Notes: generated by a model from the sequence alone, not told the origin. Numbered from the stretch's first letter, positions 1-9,053 are shown. The stretch: DNA of 64,000 bases from CAVTWY01 sp963738575 (GCA_963738575.1 CAVTWY010000001.1:124001-188000); one strand, 5' to 3'. Made by a program: numbers and translations.

Positions 1-642
1 CTTGGTTAGCTCCGGCTCCAGACCCAACCAGGCCAAGTCGCGCATGGACGCCGGCATCAAGGGGGCTCCAGCGGCCCCCGTGGCGGCTTTGATGTAGGCG
101 TTGGCAAGGCGATCGGCAGTGTCACTGGGCGCTGCTGCCGTCGCGCACAGACGGTCCAACACACGCTTTTGATCGGGATCCAGCTTGTCTTCGTTGAGCA
201 GGTTGCTGAGGTTCCACTTGGCCTGGGCGTCGGCGATGGACCCCGACAAAAAGGCGTCAGGGCCATCGTCGCCGTCCACCGTGGTGCCTGTTCGGTCGGC
301 CGCTAGAAAGGTCGACAACCTGGCCTCTTCGAGTGGCACCGACCACGGTTCGCCCAAGTGGTCAGATGGGCCCTTGCCTGAGTTTGCATTGCGGTTGTCG
401 GCTATCAAGTCTTCGCGCAAGATCAACACGGCCCAATCGAGCGCCCCACCCAGCACCCAAGCTGACTGCAGACGCGCACGCTCGGACCCTTCCACTTGGA
501 TCGCTCGCGTGTGCTGCCACACCATGCCGCCGGCCAAAGCGGCCACCAACGTCAGGATCACCATCGCCAGCAGCAGTGCGGCACCGCGTTGGCGCGGTTG
601 GCGGATGCGCCAACGCAGTGGCACGGTGACGCTGCGCTTCAT
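1..642 (-). CDS. gspK: type II secretion minor pseudopilin GspK (3' end outside window)
   Basis: Predicted tip pseudopilin of the type II secretion system, acting with GspI and GspJ in the inner membrane and periplasm. About 214 codons are visible from the ATG at 642; the C-terminal part lies beyond base 1. The N-terminus has a basic stretch followed by the hydrophobic helix GAALLLAMVILTL, and lacks the usual Glu at +5, as is normal for GspK. The following residues (GALDWAVLILREDL) fit the GspK globular domain. Its ATG overlaps the gspJ stop by four bases (ATGA), so it is translationally coupled as the last visible gene of gspGHIJK. Identification rests on N-terminal character plus operon position. 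Confidence 0.88.
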   Translation of the reverse strand, partial: MKRSVTVPLRWRIRQPRQRGAALLLAMVILTLVAALAGGMVWQHTRAIQVEGSERARLQSAWVLGGALDWAVLILREDLIADNRNANSGKGPSDHLGEPWSVPLEEARLSTFLAADRTGTTVDGDDGPDAFLSGSIADAQAKWNLSNLLNEDKLDPDQKRVLDRLCATAAAPSDTADRLANAYIKAATGAAGAPLMPASMRDLAWLGLEPELTK

Positions 643-1232
643 TTGGCTTGTGGCCCCAGCTTGATGTCGCGCGTGATGGCGCGTTCGCTCGATTCGGACA
701 CAAACCCGAGCACCAGACGCACCCCCGTGCTGATGGCGCCGGTGGACTGGCAGTTGGACCAGCTGTTGTCGCTTTCCCGGTAGCAGAACACTTGCATGGA
801 CGCCAGCCCCTCCAGGGCGCGCAACTGATCGGGTTCGTTGCCAAGCAACTGTTGGCTGCGCAACCAGTGGTCAGCCAACTGCGCGGCGTTGGTGGTGGGT
901 GTGCTCGCCCAACGCATCAGTGTGCCGTCGCGAACCGCCCAGACCAGCACCTGGGCGCCCGCGTCGGTGCGCCGAATCAGTCGCATTGACTTGCCGTCGT
1001 ATTGCAAATTGCGCAGCCCGCCCGAACTGGCGTCAGGGCTCAAGGCCATCAAGTCTTGCTCCCACTGCCCCAGCACACTGGACAACCGCAGCGTTCGCTC
1101 GACGCTGTCTTGATTGATGTTGCGCGACCGCACCATCGCATCAATCCCCTGCCAAGCCATCGCCGCCAGCACCGCCATGATCGTCAGCGCCACCAGCACC
1201 TCCACCAGCGTGAACCCGCGAACTTTGGTCAT
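639..1232 (-). CDS. gspJ: type II secretion minor pseudopilin GspJ
   Basis: Minor pseudopilin of the type II secretion system, 197 residues, the normal size for GspJ. It begins with a class III signal: a short basic leader then GFTLVEVLVALTIMAVLAAM, giving cleavage before Phe and Glu at mature position 5. Start and stop both overlap neighbours by four bases (gspI upstream, gspK downstream), so the pseudopilins form a tightly coupled operon. Assignment to J rather than I or H follows from length and order G-H-I-J-K. Confidence 0.9.
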   Translation of the reverse strand: MTKVRGFTLVEVLVALTIMAVLAAMAWQGIDAMVRSRNINQDSVERTLRLSSVLGQWEQDLMALSPDASSGGLRNLQYDGKSMRLIRRTDAGAQVLVWAVRDGTLMRWASTPTTNAAQLADHWLRSQQLLGNEPDQLRALEGLASMQVFCYRESDNSWSNCQSTGAISTGVRLVLGFVSESSERAITRDIKLGPQAK

Positions 1233-1633
1233 CTCCCGAGTACCGTCGAGAGCGTGTAAAGATTCAACCCACGTTCGTCCGATATCACCGCGTCCACGCG
1301 CCTGAAACTCGGGTTGGGTGTCGAGCGAACCACGCGTTTGCCCTGGTAGGTCACGCCCAACTGCAAGCAGGTGAAATCACCGTCACCGATGGGCGGCAAG
1401 GTTTTGGCGAGCTTGAGGGCCACCAATTGGTTGTCGGCGCACCACTGCGCGGCCGTGACCGACGCCAAGCGCTGCGAGTTATCAGTTAGCGTGCCTGCAG
1501 CGCGCATGCCAGCGGCCAGCGATACCGCCACGATCGCCACAGCCACCAGCACTTCGATGAGCGTAAATCCGCGCAAGGGATGCGGCGTCGCTAAACCACA
1601 GCGATGGCGCGGGGGCGCTGGCAAGCGTTTCAT
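1229..1633 (-). CDS. gspI: type II secretion minor pseudopilin GspI
   Basis: Minor pseudopilin GspI, 134 residues, matching the family's short length. The open frame extends much further upstream, but the ATG at 1633 is preferred: it overlaps the gspH stop as ATGA and places the prepilin motif LRGFTLIEVLVAVAIVAV near residue 25. GspI is thought to nucleate the I-J-K tip that starts pseudopilus assembly. The upstream in-frame extension is out-of-frame reading through gspH and is low-complexity nonsense. Confidence 0.88.
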   Translation of the reverse strand: MKRLPAPPRHRCGLATPHPLRGFTLIEVLVAVAIVAVSLAAGMRAAGTLTDNSQRLASVTAAQWCADNQLVALKLAKTLPPIGDGDFTCLQLGVTYQGKRVVRSTPNPSFRRVDAVISDERGLNLYTLSTVLGR

Positions 1634-2112
1634 GGTGTGGTCTCTTCCACCACCACAAACGGCCCCAGCCCGTCGGTTGCCAGCACGGCACGTCGAGTTT
1701 CCCGTTGCAGCACCACGCGCTGCGCAGGGATGAGCGGCTCGGGCCCCAGCAACAACGCACTGGCACCCACCACCTGGGCCGATGTGCCCAGGGCCAGCCA
1801 TTGCGTTTGGTTCAGGTCTTTTTGCATCAAGCCCACAAAGCGGAACTGCGCCGGGATGCGATCTTGAGCCTCCACGGGCTCCCACCGCACGGCGATGCCC
1901 GACGCGCGTGATTCGGCGCGGGCACTTTCAAGCAAGGTGGCCAGGCGCATGGCTTCTTCGTCCAGTTGAGTCTGGGCGCCGTCGCGCATCGACAAACTGA
2001 TCAGCGCCGCTGCAACAGCCACGATGGCCACCACGACGATCAGCTCGATCATCGTGAAGCCGCGCGCCACAAGCGGCCTGTGCTGATGGGGGGTGCGTGT
2101 GGCTATTGCCAA
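1630..2112 (-). CDS. gspH: type II secretion minor pseudopilin GspH
   Basis: Minor pseudopilin, 160 residues. The prepilin peptidase site is GFTMIELIVVVAIVAVAAA with Glu at mature position 5, preceded by a basic leader. It overlaps the end of gspG by 10 bases and the start of gspI by 4, consistent with one transcript. Sequence outside the first helix is poorly conserved in this family, so the H assignment depends on the position between gspG and gspI. Confidence 0.87.
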   Translation of the reverse strand: MAIATRTPHQHRPLVARGFTMIELIVVVAIVAVAAALISLSMRDGAQTQLDEEAMRLATLLESARAESRASGIAVRWEPVEAQDRIPAQFRFVGLMQKDLNQTQWLALGTSAQVVGASALLLGPEPLIPAQRVVLQRETRRAVLATDGLGPFVVVEETTP

Positions 2113-2582
2113 GAGCCGATGTCGGCGTCTTTGCCTTCGCCGCCTGCTTGTCCATCGCCGCCCGTGCTGTAAACGTCGATCTCACCTTTGACGCCTGGGT
2201 TGACGTATTGGTAAGGACGGCCCCACGGGTCAGACGGCAGCTTTTCGATGTAAGGGCGCCAGTTGGGGGGAATGGGCGCTACCTGCGGTTTGCGAAGCAG
2301 GGCGTCTAGGCCTTGTTCTCCGGTGGGAAAGCGTTGGTTGTCGAGCTTGTACAACTTGAGTGACTGCATCAAGTTGTTGACATCGGTTTTGGCGGCTTGA
2401 GCCCGCGCGTCGTCTGCGCGATCGAGCACGTTGGGCACGATCAGTGCTGCCAGCACCCCAATGATGACCAGCACCACCATCAGCTCGATCAGCGTGAAGC
2501 CGCGCCGAAACGCTTGGCGCGCCCGTGCCACCAAGAGCGGGTGGGTGTTGTGATCTAGTGGGTGTTGTACGGATGGTTGCAT
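2103..2582 (-). CDS. gspG: type II secretion major pseudopilin GspG
   Basis: Major pseudopilin that forms the shaft of the secretion pseudopilus. The start at 2582 gives 159 residues with the cleavage motif RRGFTLIELMVVLVIIGVLA, Glu at mature +5, and the C-terminal GspG signature (DPWGRPYQY, then YSTGGDGQAGGEGKDADIGSW) where the calcium-binding loop lies. The open frame reaches back to 2654, but that would run into the gspC promoter region. It is first in the minus-strand operon and divergent from gspC, with only about 45 bases between the two starts. Confidence 0.95.
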   Translation of the reverse strand: MQPSVQHPLDHNTHPLLVARARQAFRRGFTLIELMVVLVIIGVLAALIVPNVLDRADDARAQAAKTDVNNLMQSLKLYKLDNQRFPTGEQGLDALLRKPQVAPIPPNWRPYIEKLPSDPWGRPYQYVNPGVKGEIDVYSTGGDGQAGGEGKDADIGSWQ

Positions 2583-2626
2583 GAACAAGGTGGCCACTGT
2601 GGGAAGGCGTCGATGATAATCAATGC

Positions 2627-3394
2627 ATGTTGGCACGATTGTTTGCGTTTGCAATATGGGCTGTTGTCGCGGCGAGCCTGATGTTTTGGGGCTTGCGGCT
2701 GCTGGTCACGGCACCAGTTGCGCCTGCTTACACAGTTTCTGCACTTGACGGTGCTGGGCTGCGTGGCGATCTGGCGCGTGTCTTTGGTTCGTCGGCCCCA
2801 GCGGTTGCTGTGGCTGCGGCCCCCACAGCGCAAGCCTCGCGCTTCAAGCTGGTGGGCGTTGCTGCGCCGCGTGACGCCAACGTGCAGGGTGGCTTGGCGC
2901 TGATTTCAGTCGACGGCAAACCCGCCAGGGCCATCAACGTGGGGCGCACGATCGACGATGGCTGGGTGCTGCAGTCGGTCAACCGACGAGGCGCACGGCT
3001 GGCGTCCAACTTGGGCGCCAACACGGTCGACCTCGAAATGCCCGCTCTGGCGCTGGCCAGCCGCGGCACGCTGCCACCTGTGGGTGCGTCGATCAACAAC
3101 GCTTCCCCAGGCCCTTTGCCCATCGTGCCACCACCCGGGGGCCCGTTAATGCCTTCCGCGGGCCCGGCCGCCAATGGTGCGCCAGGCGGCGGGAGTGCGC
3201 CCTTCGGTATGCCAGGCGGTGCCGCAGACGGCCGCAGCATTGCCAACCCCATCGCCATGCCACCTTCGCCCACCGCACCTCAGTCGGGGCCTCCCGCGAT
3301 TTTTGTGCCGGCTGAGGAGCTCACCCGACCCGTGGTGCGGTCACGCGCGCCCAAGGTCAATGGTGTCGAGGGTGCTGCGTCTGGGGTGCAGTAA
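2627..3394 (+). CDS. gspC: type II secretion protein GspC-like (N-terminal HR domain)
   Basis: 255 residues with one N-terminal membrane segment (about residues 5-25), then a homology-region domain (about 70-135) with GspC-type motifs such as FKLVGVAAPRDA, ALISVDGKPA and DDGWVLQSVNRRGA. A long Pro/Gly/Ala-rich tail follows and there is no PDZ domain. GspC links the inner-membrane platform to the outer-membrane secretin GspD. It is divergent from gspG, an arrangement familiar in Burkholderiales. The tail of roughly 110 residues is low complexity. A GspC-like rather than a GspN role is favoured by the HR motifs. Confidence 0.82.
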   Translation: MLARLFAFAIWAVVAASLMFWGLRLLVTAPVAPAYTVSALDGAGLRGDLARVFGSSAPAVAVAAAPTAQASRFKLVGVAAPRDANVQGGLALISVDGKPARAINVGRTIDDGWVLQSVNRRGARLASNLGANTVDLEMPALALASRGTLPPVGASINNASPGPLPIVPPPGGPLMPSAGPAANGAPGGGSAPFGMPGGAADGRSIANPIAMPPSPTAPQSGPPAIFVPAEELTRPVVRSRAPKVNGVEGAASGVQ

Positions 3395-3405
3395 TCACCA
3401 TCGCG

Positions 3406-4677
3406 CTAATAGCGCGGTCGATCCAGGTCGTGAGGGCTGTCAAAACTGGCCATATCGGTGTCGCCGCCTTGGCCCATGTTGATCAACGCCGAGCGCCATG
3501 AGGCGTCTGCCGAGGCCGTCACCTTGGTGGTGCCAACGGATTTGTCTGCAGGGCGCGCGCCACCCAACGCATACATCAAGGCCTCATCACTGGCTGCTTG
3601 GGCCTCGGCCAGCCCTTCGTCGAGCGCCAAGAACCCGGTGCCCGGCATGGTGGGCCCGGGGTCTTCGCCCGCGGCCACCTCGGTCAGCAGCGCGGCGGCC
3701 GTTCGAATCAATGGCCATGCAATCGCAGCCCCTGAACCATCAGCACTGTTCATGCCCAACTCCAGCAGTGCCCCAGCCTGGAACAAGTTAAGCGCGTGGT
3801 CCAAGCCCTGGTGTTGTTGGCTTCGGCAAAAAACGCAGTAGTCGGTGACGGCAGGTGCAATGCGTGCGGCCACCATCAGCGCCGCGCAGGCTGCCATGCC
3901 ATCGACCATGATGAGGCTGCGCCGCTGCGCGGCCGACAACATCACGCCCGCCATCATGGCGACCTCAAAGCCACCAAAGGCGGCCAACACTTCAACCGGG
4001 TCGGTGATGTCGCGGTGACGCGCTTGTGCACCTTGTGCCAGCGCAAGCATGTGCGTCAGTTCGGTGGTGTCCATCTTGGCGCCTGACACCAACAAGTCGC
4101 GCATGGGCAGCCCGGTGAGGCGTGACAGCACCAATGAAGCGCTGAGCAAACCACCCACGCCCAACCCCGCACAGGCCACAGCGTTGCCAGCCAACTGATT
4201 GCCGATCTCCATGCCCGCGCGCATGGCCGCATGCGCTTGTTCTAAGGTCATGGCCATGCTGGCGCGGGTGTGGCGCGTGCCATGGGCGATCTTTCGAACC
4301 AGCAAGTGGTCATGGGGGGCCATGCGGTCGGCGATGCCAGCGTCCACCACCGTCAGTGCGATGCCTTGAATTTGTGCAAACACCGACACCGGCATTTGGC
4401 GCAACAAGATGCGTCGCACATCGTCGGCCGTGCTGTAGCCAGATGGCGTGATCAAGCCGTCCACGGCCAATCCGTGGTCGCTGGCAACGATCAACAACTG
4501 AGGGTCAAACACCCGCGGTTTGAGCGTGTTTTGCATCAAACCCAAGCGCAATGCCAGCGGCTCGAGCTCACCCAAGCTGCCGACATCGGCGCTGCGCCGA
4601 GCCAGTTTGTCACGCAACGCGCGTTCGAGCAGTGGGTTGGCCGTGGGGGCGATGAGCGAACGGGTGGTGGCTGTCAT
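3406..4677 (-). CDS. CobT-like nicotinate-nucleotide:dimethylbenzimidazole phosphoribosyltransferase
   Basis: 423 residues from the ATG at 4677, larger than typical CobT (about 350). Family-like blocks are ASDHGLAVDGLITPSGYS, VVDAGIADR, DPVEVLAAFGGFEVAMMAG and MVDGMAACAALMVAAR. CobT makes alpha-ribazole phosphate for the lower ligand of cobalamin. The usual catalytic-loop Glu in a GEGTGA-like motif is replaced here by NSADGSGAA (Asp in place of Glu), and no other cobalamin genes are nearby, so substrate or activity may have drifted. The C-terminal 60 residues look like an extra tail. Family placement is fairly secure, exact activity is not. Confidence 0.75.
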   Translation of the reverse strand: MTATTRSLIAPTANPLLERALRDKLARRSADVGSLGELEPLALRLGLMQNTLKPRVFDPQLLIVASDHGLAVDGLITPSGYSTADDVRRILLRQMPVSVFAQIQGIALTVVDAGIADRMAPHDHLLVRKIAHGTRHTRASMAMTLEQAHAAMRAGMEIGNQLAGNAVACAGLGVGGLLSASLVLSRLTGLPMRDLLVSGAKMDTTELTHMLALAQGAQARHRDITDPVEVLAAFGGFEVAMMAGVMLSAAQRRSLIMVDGMAACAALMVAARIAPAVTDYCVFCRSQQHQGLDHALNLFQAGALLELGMNSADGSGAAIAWPLIRTAAALLTEVAAGEDPGPTMPGTGFLALDEGLAEAQAASDEALMYALGGARPADKSVGTTKVTASADASWRSALINMGQGGDTDMASFDSPHDLDRPRY

Positions 4678-4700
4678 GGGCTCAGTGTAGGCAAGATGCG

Positions 4701-6290
4701 TCAACGCAGAAACAAGCGATACACCGGGTTGTCAGTCTCATCGATATAAGGGTAGGAAAGCGCGTCGAGAAATTGCCGCAGGGCGGTTTTGTCGCCCGGG
4801 GGCACTTGAATGCCCACCAAAATGCGCCCATAGTCAGCGCCTTGATTGCGGTAGTGAAAAAGCGAGATGTTCCAGTCGGGGTGCATGGCCGCCAAGAACT
4901 TCATCAGTGCGCCCGGACGCTCGGGGAAGGTGAAGCGAAACAGCCGCTCGTCGCGGGCCAGCTCCGACCGACCACCCACCATGTGGCGTACATGCTCTTT
5001 GGCCAGTTCGTCATCCGTGAGGTTGACGGTGGCAAAGTGGTGGCGCTTGAAATGGCGTGCCAATCGGTCGGCTTCGTCGCGCGCAGTGATGGACAGGCCC
5101 ACAAAGACGTGGGCGATTTTTTCGTGCGAGATGCGGTAGTTGAATTCGGTCACCTGGCGCGGCTGTTTGGCCGTGCTTAGCAGCTCACAGAAGCGCTTGA
5201 ACGAGCCGCGCGCCTCGGGGATCGTGACGGCAAAAAGTGCCTCGCGCTGCTCGCCAAACTCGGCCCGCTCGGCCACAAAGCGCAGTCGGTCGAAGTTCAT
5301 GTTGGCGCCGCATGTGATGGCGACAAAGGTTTTGCCTTTGCTCCGATGGGCCAGCGCGTACTGTTTGATGGCCGCAACGCCCAAGGCGCCGGCGGGCTCC
5401 AAGATGCTGCGTGTGTCCTGGAACACGTCCTTGATGGCGGCGCAGACGGCGTCGGTGTCGACGGTGATGTAGTCGTCCACCAGCGCCTTGGTCAGTCGAA
5501 ACGTCTCGCTGCCCACTTGCTTGACGGCCGTGCCGTCAGAAAAAAGCCCAACGTCCGCCAGCCGCACCCGTTTGCCCGCACGCACCGATCGGATCATGGC
5601 GTCGGAGTCGTCGGTCTGCACGCCGATCACCTGGATTTCGGGGCGAACCGCCTTGATGTAGGCCGCCACGCCGCTGATCAGGCCACCGCCACCGATGGCC
5701 ACAAAGATGGCATCGATCGGGCCCTGGTGCTGCCGCAGCACCTCCATCGCGACTGTGCCTTGCCCGGCGATCACGTCGGGGTCGTCAAAGGGGTGCACAA
5801 ACGTCAGGCCGCGCTTGGCTTCCAGCAGCCTGGCTTGCTCGTAGGCGTCGGTGTAGCTTTCGCCGTGCAACACCACCTCACCCCCCAGGGCTTTGACGGC
5901 ATCGATCTTGAGCTGCGGCGTGGTGGTGGGCATCACGATCAAGGCGCGGGCGCCCAGCTTGCGCGCTGACAGCGCCACGCCTTGGGCATGGTTGCCCGCC
6001 GACGCGCAAATGACACCGCGCGCCAGCGCGGCCGCATCGAGGTGCGCCATCTTGTTGTAGGCACCGCGCAGCTTGAAGCTGAACACGGGCTGCGTGTCTT
6101 CGCGTTTGAGCCACACGTGGTTGCCGGTGCGCTGCGACAGTTGGGTGGCTCGCTCCAGCGCCGACTCGATGGCCACGTCGTAGACCCGGGCGTTGAGGAT
6201 GCGCTGCAAATACGGTTGCGCAAGGAGGGCACGCTTTCGGGCATTGCCGGGGGACGTAGCTGCGCTTGGGGACTTGCGAGGGGCTGCCAT
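4701..6290 (-). CDS. ilvA: biosynthetic threonine dehydratase (threonine ammonia-lyase)
   Basis: PLP enzyme converting threonine to 2-oxobutanoate, the first step to isoleucine. The PLP lysine lies in SFKLRGAYNKM, the phosphate-binding glycine loop is AIGGGGLISGVAAY, and the C-terminal third contains two ACT-like regulatory domains (GSFKRFCELL and RPGALMKFLAAMH), the hallmark of the feedback-inhibited biosynthetic form rather than catabolic TdcB. The open frame extends to 6356; the ATG at 6290 gives 529 residues and is closer to family length, although neither start has a clear ribosome-binding site. No other branched-chain genes are adjacent. Confidence 0.93.
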   Translation of the reverse strand: MAAPRKSPSAATSPGNARKRALLAQPYLQRILNARVYDVAIESALERATQLSQRTGNHVWLKREDTQPVFSFKLRGAYNKMAHLDAAALARGVICASAGNHAQGVALSARKLGARALIVMPTTTPQLKIDAVKALGGEVVLHGESYTDAYEQARLLEAKRGLTFVHPFDDPDVIAGQGTVAMEVLRQHQGPIDAIFVAIGGGGLISGVAAYIKAVRPEIQVIGVQTDDSDAMIRSVRAGKRVRLADVGLFSDGTAVKQVGSETFRLTKALVDDYITVDTDAVCAAIKDVFQDTRSILEPAGALGVAAIKQYALAHRSKGKTFVAITCGANMNFDRLRFVAERAEFGEQREALFAVTIPEARGSFKRFCELLSTAKQPRQVTEFNYRISHEKIAHVFVGLSITARDEADRLARHFKRHHFATVNLTDDELAKEHVRHMVGGRSELARDERLFRFTFPERPGALMKFLAAMHPDWNISLFHYRNQGADYGRILVGIQVPPGDKTALRQFLDALSYPYIDETDNPVYRLFLR

Positions 6291-6435
6291 GGGGTGGGTA
6301 TTTGATGCCGCCGGGTGTTGGCGCTTGAGGGGCTGCACCGGGCTTGTTACAAGCATGATAAGTCACGGGCCGCGCGACACTGGCAGGCGCAGTTGGGGCG
6401 GCGATCGGGTGTCGCGGCGCAGAATCGCGGCGCAG

Positions 6436-6465
6436 AAAAAAGCCCGGGCCTTGTGAGCCCGGGCC
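6436..6465 (-). terminator. Rho-independent terminator (leftward)
   Basis: Two copies of the self-complementary octamer GCCCGGGC, separated by a short TCACAAG loop, precede a run of six T on the minus strand (plus-strand A run at 6436-6441). No minus-strand protein gene ends just upstream, which is why a small RNA is proposed. Confidence 0.7.
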
Positions 6466-6532
6466 AATCCACTCTTGAGGAGTGGAGGAGACATGCTTGG
6501 GGCTTTCAGACAGACTAGCCTGAAGCCGTCAA
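6436..6532 (-). ncRNA. candidate small RNA with promoter and intrinsic terminator
   Basis: Reading leftward there is a possible sigma-70 promoter (TTGTCG at 6567-6562, 17-base spacer, GATAGA at 6544-6539). About 100 bases then follow with no convincing open frame. They contain a C-rich CTCCTCC segment overlapping a hairpin (CCACTC, five-base loop, GAGTGG; 6469-6485), and end in GCCCGGGC-loop-GCCCGGGC followed by six T. The pyrimidine-rich CUCCUCC segment could pair with Shine-Dalgarno sequences, as many trans-acting riboregulators do. All of this is seen in the sequence; expression and targets are inference. Confidence 0.5.
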
Positions 6533-6596
6533 AATCAGTCTATCACTGCGATGCTGCACTGCGACAATCAAAGGCATAAACAACCGGGCGGATTCG

Positions 6597-7025
6597 ATGG
6601 AATGCAAAGTTGAATGGATGGCGGCCAGTGGCATGGCCTTCAGCGCACAAACGGGCAGCGGGCACCTCTTGGTGATGGATGGCGCCCCCGACGGCGGTGG
6701 CAACAACCTGGCGCCACGGCCGATGGAGACCTTGTTGGCGGGTGCGGGCGGTTGCACGGCTTACGACGTGGTGTTGATCCTCAAGCGTGGGCGGCATGAC
6801 GTGACAGGCTGCAGCGTGCAGCTCAAGGCTGAACGCGCGGTCACCGACCCCAAGGTGTTCACCGCCATCAATTTTCACTTTGTGGTTCGGGGGCGCAAGT
6901 TAAGCGAAGCCGCAGTGCTGCGGGCCATCGAGCTTTCGCACGATCGCTATTGCTCGGCCACCGCCATGTTGGTTAAGACGGCCACGATCACGACGACGCA
7001 CGAGGTGATTGACGAGGCCGCTTAA
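6597..7025 (+). CDS. OsmC/Ohr family redox protein (YhfA-like)
   Basis: 142-residue OsmC-family protein, expected to be a cytosolic thiol peroxidase-like or related redox protein. The two conserved cysteines are in GAGGCTAYDVV (about residue 52) and DRYCSATAML (about 117), matching the OsmC fold's paired Cys. Overall pattern (GPxPMETLLAGAGGC-type helix, C-terminal hydrophobic strand) is closer to the YhfA/OsmC-like subgroup than to organic hydroperoxide resistance Ohr. It stands alone between ilvA and the convergent coq7. No regulator of the OhrR type is next to it. Confidence 0.88.
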   Translation: MECKVEWMAASGMAFSAQTGSGHLLVMDGAPDGGGNNLAPRPMETLLAGAGGCTAYDVVLILKRGRHDVTGCSVQLKAERAVTDPKVFTAINFHFVVRGRKLSEAAVLRAIELSHDRYCSATAMLVKTATITTTHEVIDEAA

Positions 7026-7067
7026 CGAGGTGAACGACCAGGCCAATTGGCCGCTTGAGTGAATCGC

Positions 7068-7775
7068 TCAAATTCGGTGCGCCGTGGTGGTCATCACCTT
7101 GGCCGCCAAGCGCATCAAACCCTTAACAGGCGCTGGCAACTCGCTGCCCCCGGCGCCACGGGCTTCGGCCGCATGGCGGGCTTCGTCGGCTTGCATGTTT
7201 GCCACCACGGCGCGCGATGCCAGGTCACTTGCGGGTAGGCGATCCAGGTGGCTGGCCAAGTGCGCCTCGACTTGCTTTTCGGTTTCAACGACAAAGCCCA
7301 AACTGATTCGGTCACCCATCGCACCAGCGGCAAGGCCCACGGCGAATGACCCGGCGTACCAAAGCGGGTTCAAGAGGCTGGGTCTGTCACCCAGCGCGCG
7401 CAGGCGGGCTTGAGTCCATGCCAAATGGTCAAGCTCTTCACGCGCTGCCTGCGCCATGTGGGCTCGGCCCTCAGCGGTGCGGGCGGTAAGTCCTTGCGCT
7501 TGGTAGAGGGCCTGCGCGCACACCTCTCCGACGTGATTGACGCGCATCAGCGAGCCACTCAAGCGCCGCTCGTCATCGCTCATCAAATCAACAGCCGACG
7601 TCGCAGCTTGGCCCTCAATGCCCAGCGTGGCTGCTGGCTTGGGCATGGGGCGCGTGGCGTGCGCCACGCCGCTGACCGTGCGCAGCGCGGTGTCTGCAGC
7701 GACCAGCCAAGTGTCCAGAAGCGAGCGCGTTGTTGCCGTCTGGGGGGCTTGTTTGGCTGTGAGATGGTGTGACAA
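7068..7775 (-). CDS. coq7: Coq7-type ubiquinone hydroxylase (demethoxyubiquinone monooxygenase)
   Basis: Di-iron carboxylate enzyme of ubiquinone synthesis, replacing UbiF in many betaproteobacteria. The metal ligands are visible in two repeats: NHVGEVCAQALY and REELDHLAW in the first half, VEAHLASHLDRL and QADEARHAAEA in the second. The start chosen is TTG at 7775, giving 235 residues with AAGGAAA five bases upstream and the expected N-terminal motif DTWLVAADTALRTVSGV. The frame continues upstream to an ATG at 7907 but that extension looks unrelated to the family. It is convergent with the OsmC gene. Confidence 0.92.
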   Translation of the reverse strand: MSHHLTAKQAPQTATTRSLLDTWLVAADTALRTVSGVAHATRPMPKPAATLGIEGQAATSAVDLMSDDERRLSGSLMRVNHVGEVCAQALYQAQGLTARTAEGRAHMAQAAREELDHLAWTQARLRALGDRPSLLNPLWYAGSFAVGLAAGAMGDRISLGFVVETEKQVEAHLASHLDRLPASDLASRAVVANMQADEARHAAEARGAGGSELPAPVKGLMRLAAKVMTTTAHRI

Positions 7776-8064
7776 ATTGTTTCCTTGGGGCGACCCCGCC
7801 GATGGCAAGGTCAGAAGCCTCAAATCGGCGTCGATGCAACACTTGTAACCGGCTGCGGCGGCACTTTGTGGGTGATCTCGTTGCAACCCGACAACAAAAA
7901 CGTGCATTTTAGGCCCCAGAGCTTGGCATGGGTTGGTGCCGTCTGGTGCAATAGCTTCAACTTCTGATGCATTGATTGGCCTAGCTGGTTTCTTGCGTCG
8001 GATGCTTATCCGAAAGGGGACTCCCGATCGGGACCTCTTTGTTCCAACTTAGGAGATAGATGCA

Positions 8065-9053
8065 ATGAAAAAGTCTCTGCTCGCTCTTGCCGTGCTCGGC
8101 GCGTTCGCAAGTGCCGCTTCGGCTCAATCGTCAGTCACGATGTACGGTCGCGTTGACTTGTCAGTCGGCAAGCCAATCGGCACCGCCAGCAAAGGCCTGT
8201 TCAACGGTTCCGGCAGCCGTCTGGGCATGCGCGGCGTTGAAGACCTCGGTGGCGGTTTGAAAGGTATTTTCAACATCGAAACGCGTTTTGACGCTGACAC
8301 CGGTGCTGCTCAGAACTTTGGTCTGACGACCGCGAACCCAGCTCGGTACTGCTGGTTTGGCCAACCGTTTCTGGGGCGCTCGCTCCATCGTCGGTGTTGC
8401 TGGTGGTTTCGGTGAAGTCACCCTGGGCCGTGAGTACACGACCGCGTTCTTGCAGTCACAACTGCAAGGTGACCCATGGGGCTGGGACACGATCGCTGCT
8501 CAAAACACCATCACCGGTGGTTTGATTGGTACCGTTCGCAACGACAGCGCCATCACCTACAAGTCACCTTCACTCGGTGGCTTTGGTTTCCAGCTTCAAA
8601 CCGCTGAGCAAAACGACACGTTTGTGAACCGCGCCAAGCCCCCAGTGAACTTGGCCCTGACCTACGGTGGCGGCCCTGTTTTTGTTGGCTTCGGTCACGA
8701 GATCGTCGGTAACGGCGTGCCAAATGGACGACCTTGACGGCCAACTTTAAGTTCGGCGCTTTCAAGCCTGGCGTGTTCTTCGGTACGGGTACGCTGCCAA
8801 CAACAACAAGCATCGCGCCATCGCACTTGACGACCGTCGTGTCATTGGGTGCTGGCGAACTGCGTTTCTTCGCAGGTAAGCTGGACCAGAAGACTGCTGC
8901 ACTGGTGTCAAAACTGGTGTTGCCAGCAACCTGGCCGTTGGTTACCACCACAGCCTGTCCAAGCGCACCACGGTGTATGTTGACTTTGCCCGCAACGGCA
9001 AAGCTGCAACCCAGAAGACTGGCTACGACTTCGGTCTGAAGCACAACTTCTGA
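8065..9053 (+). CDS. Gram-negative trimeric porin, read in four frames (three apparent one-base indels)
   Basis: General diffusion porin of the Burkholderiales type. A cleavable signal peptide (about residues 1-20, starting MKKSLLALAVLG) is followed by SSVTMYGRVDLSVG; GGFGEVTLGREY lies mid-protein; and the C-terminus is GYDFGLKHNF with terminal Phe, the barrel-assembly signal. The reading frame changes three times: at CCC 8337-8339 (one C too many), near T 8725 (one T missing) and at A 8910-8913 (one A missing). Restoring these gives 990 bases, 329 residues, the usual porin length. AGGAGATAG precedes the ATG and a strong terminator follows, so the gene looks functional and the indels look like sequencing errors. 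Confidence 0.88.
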
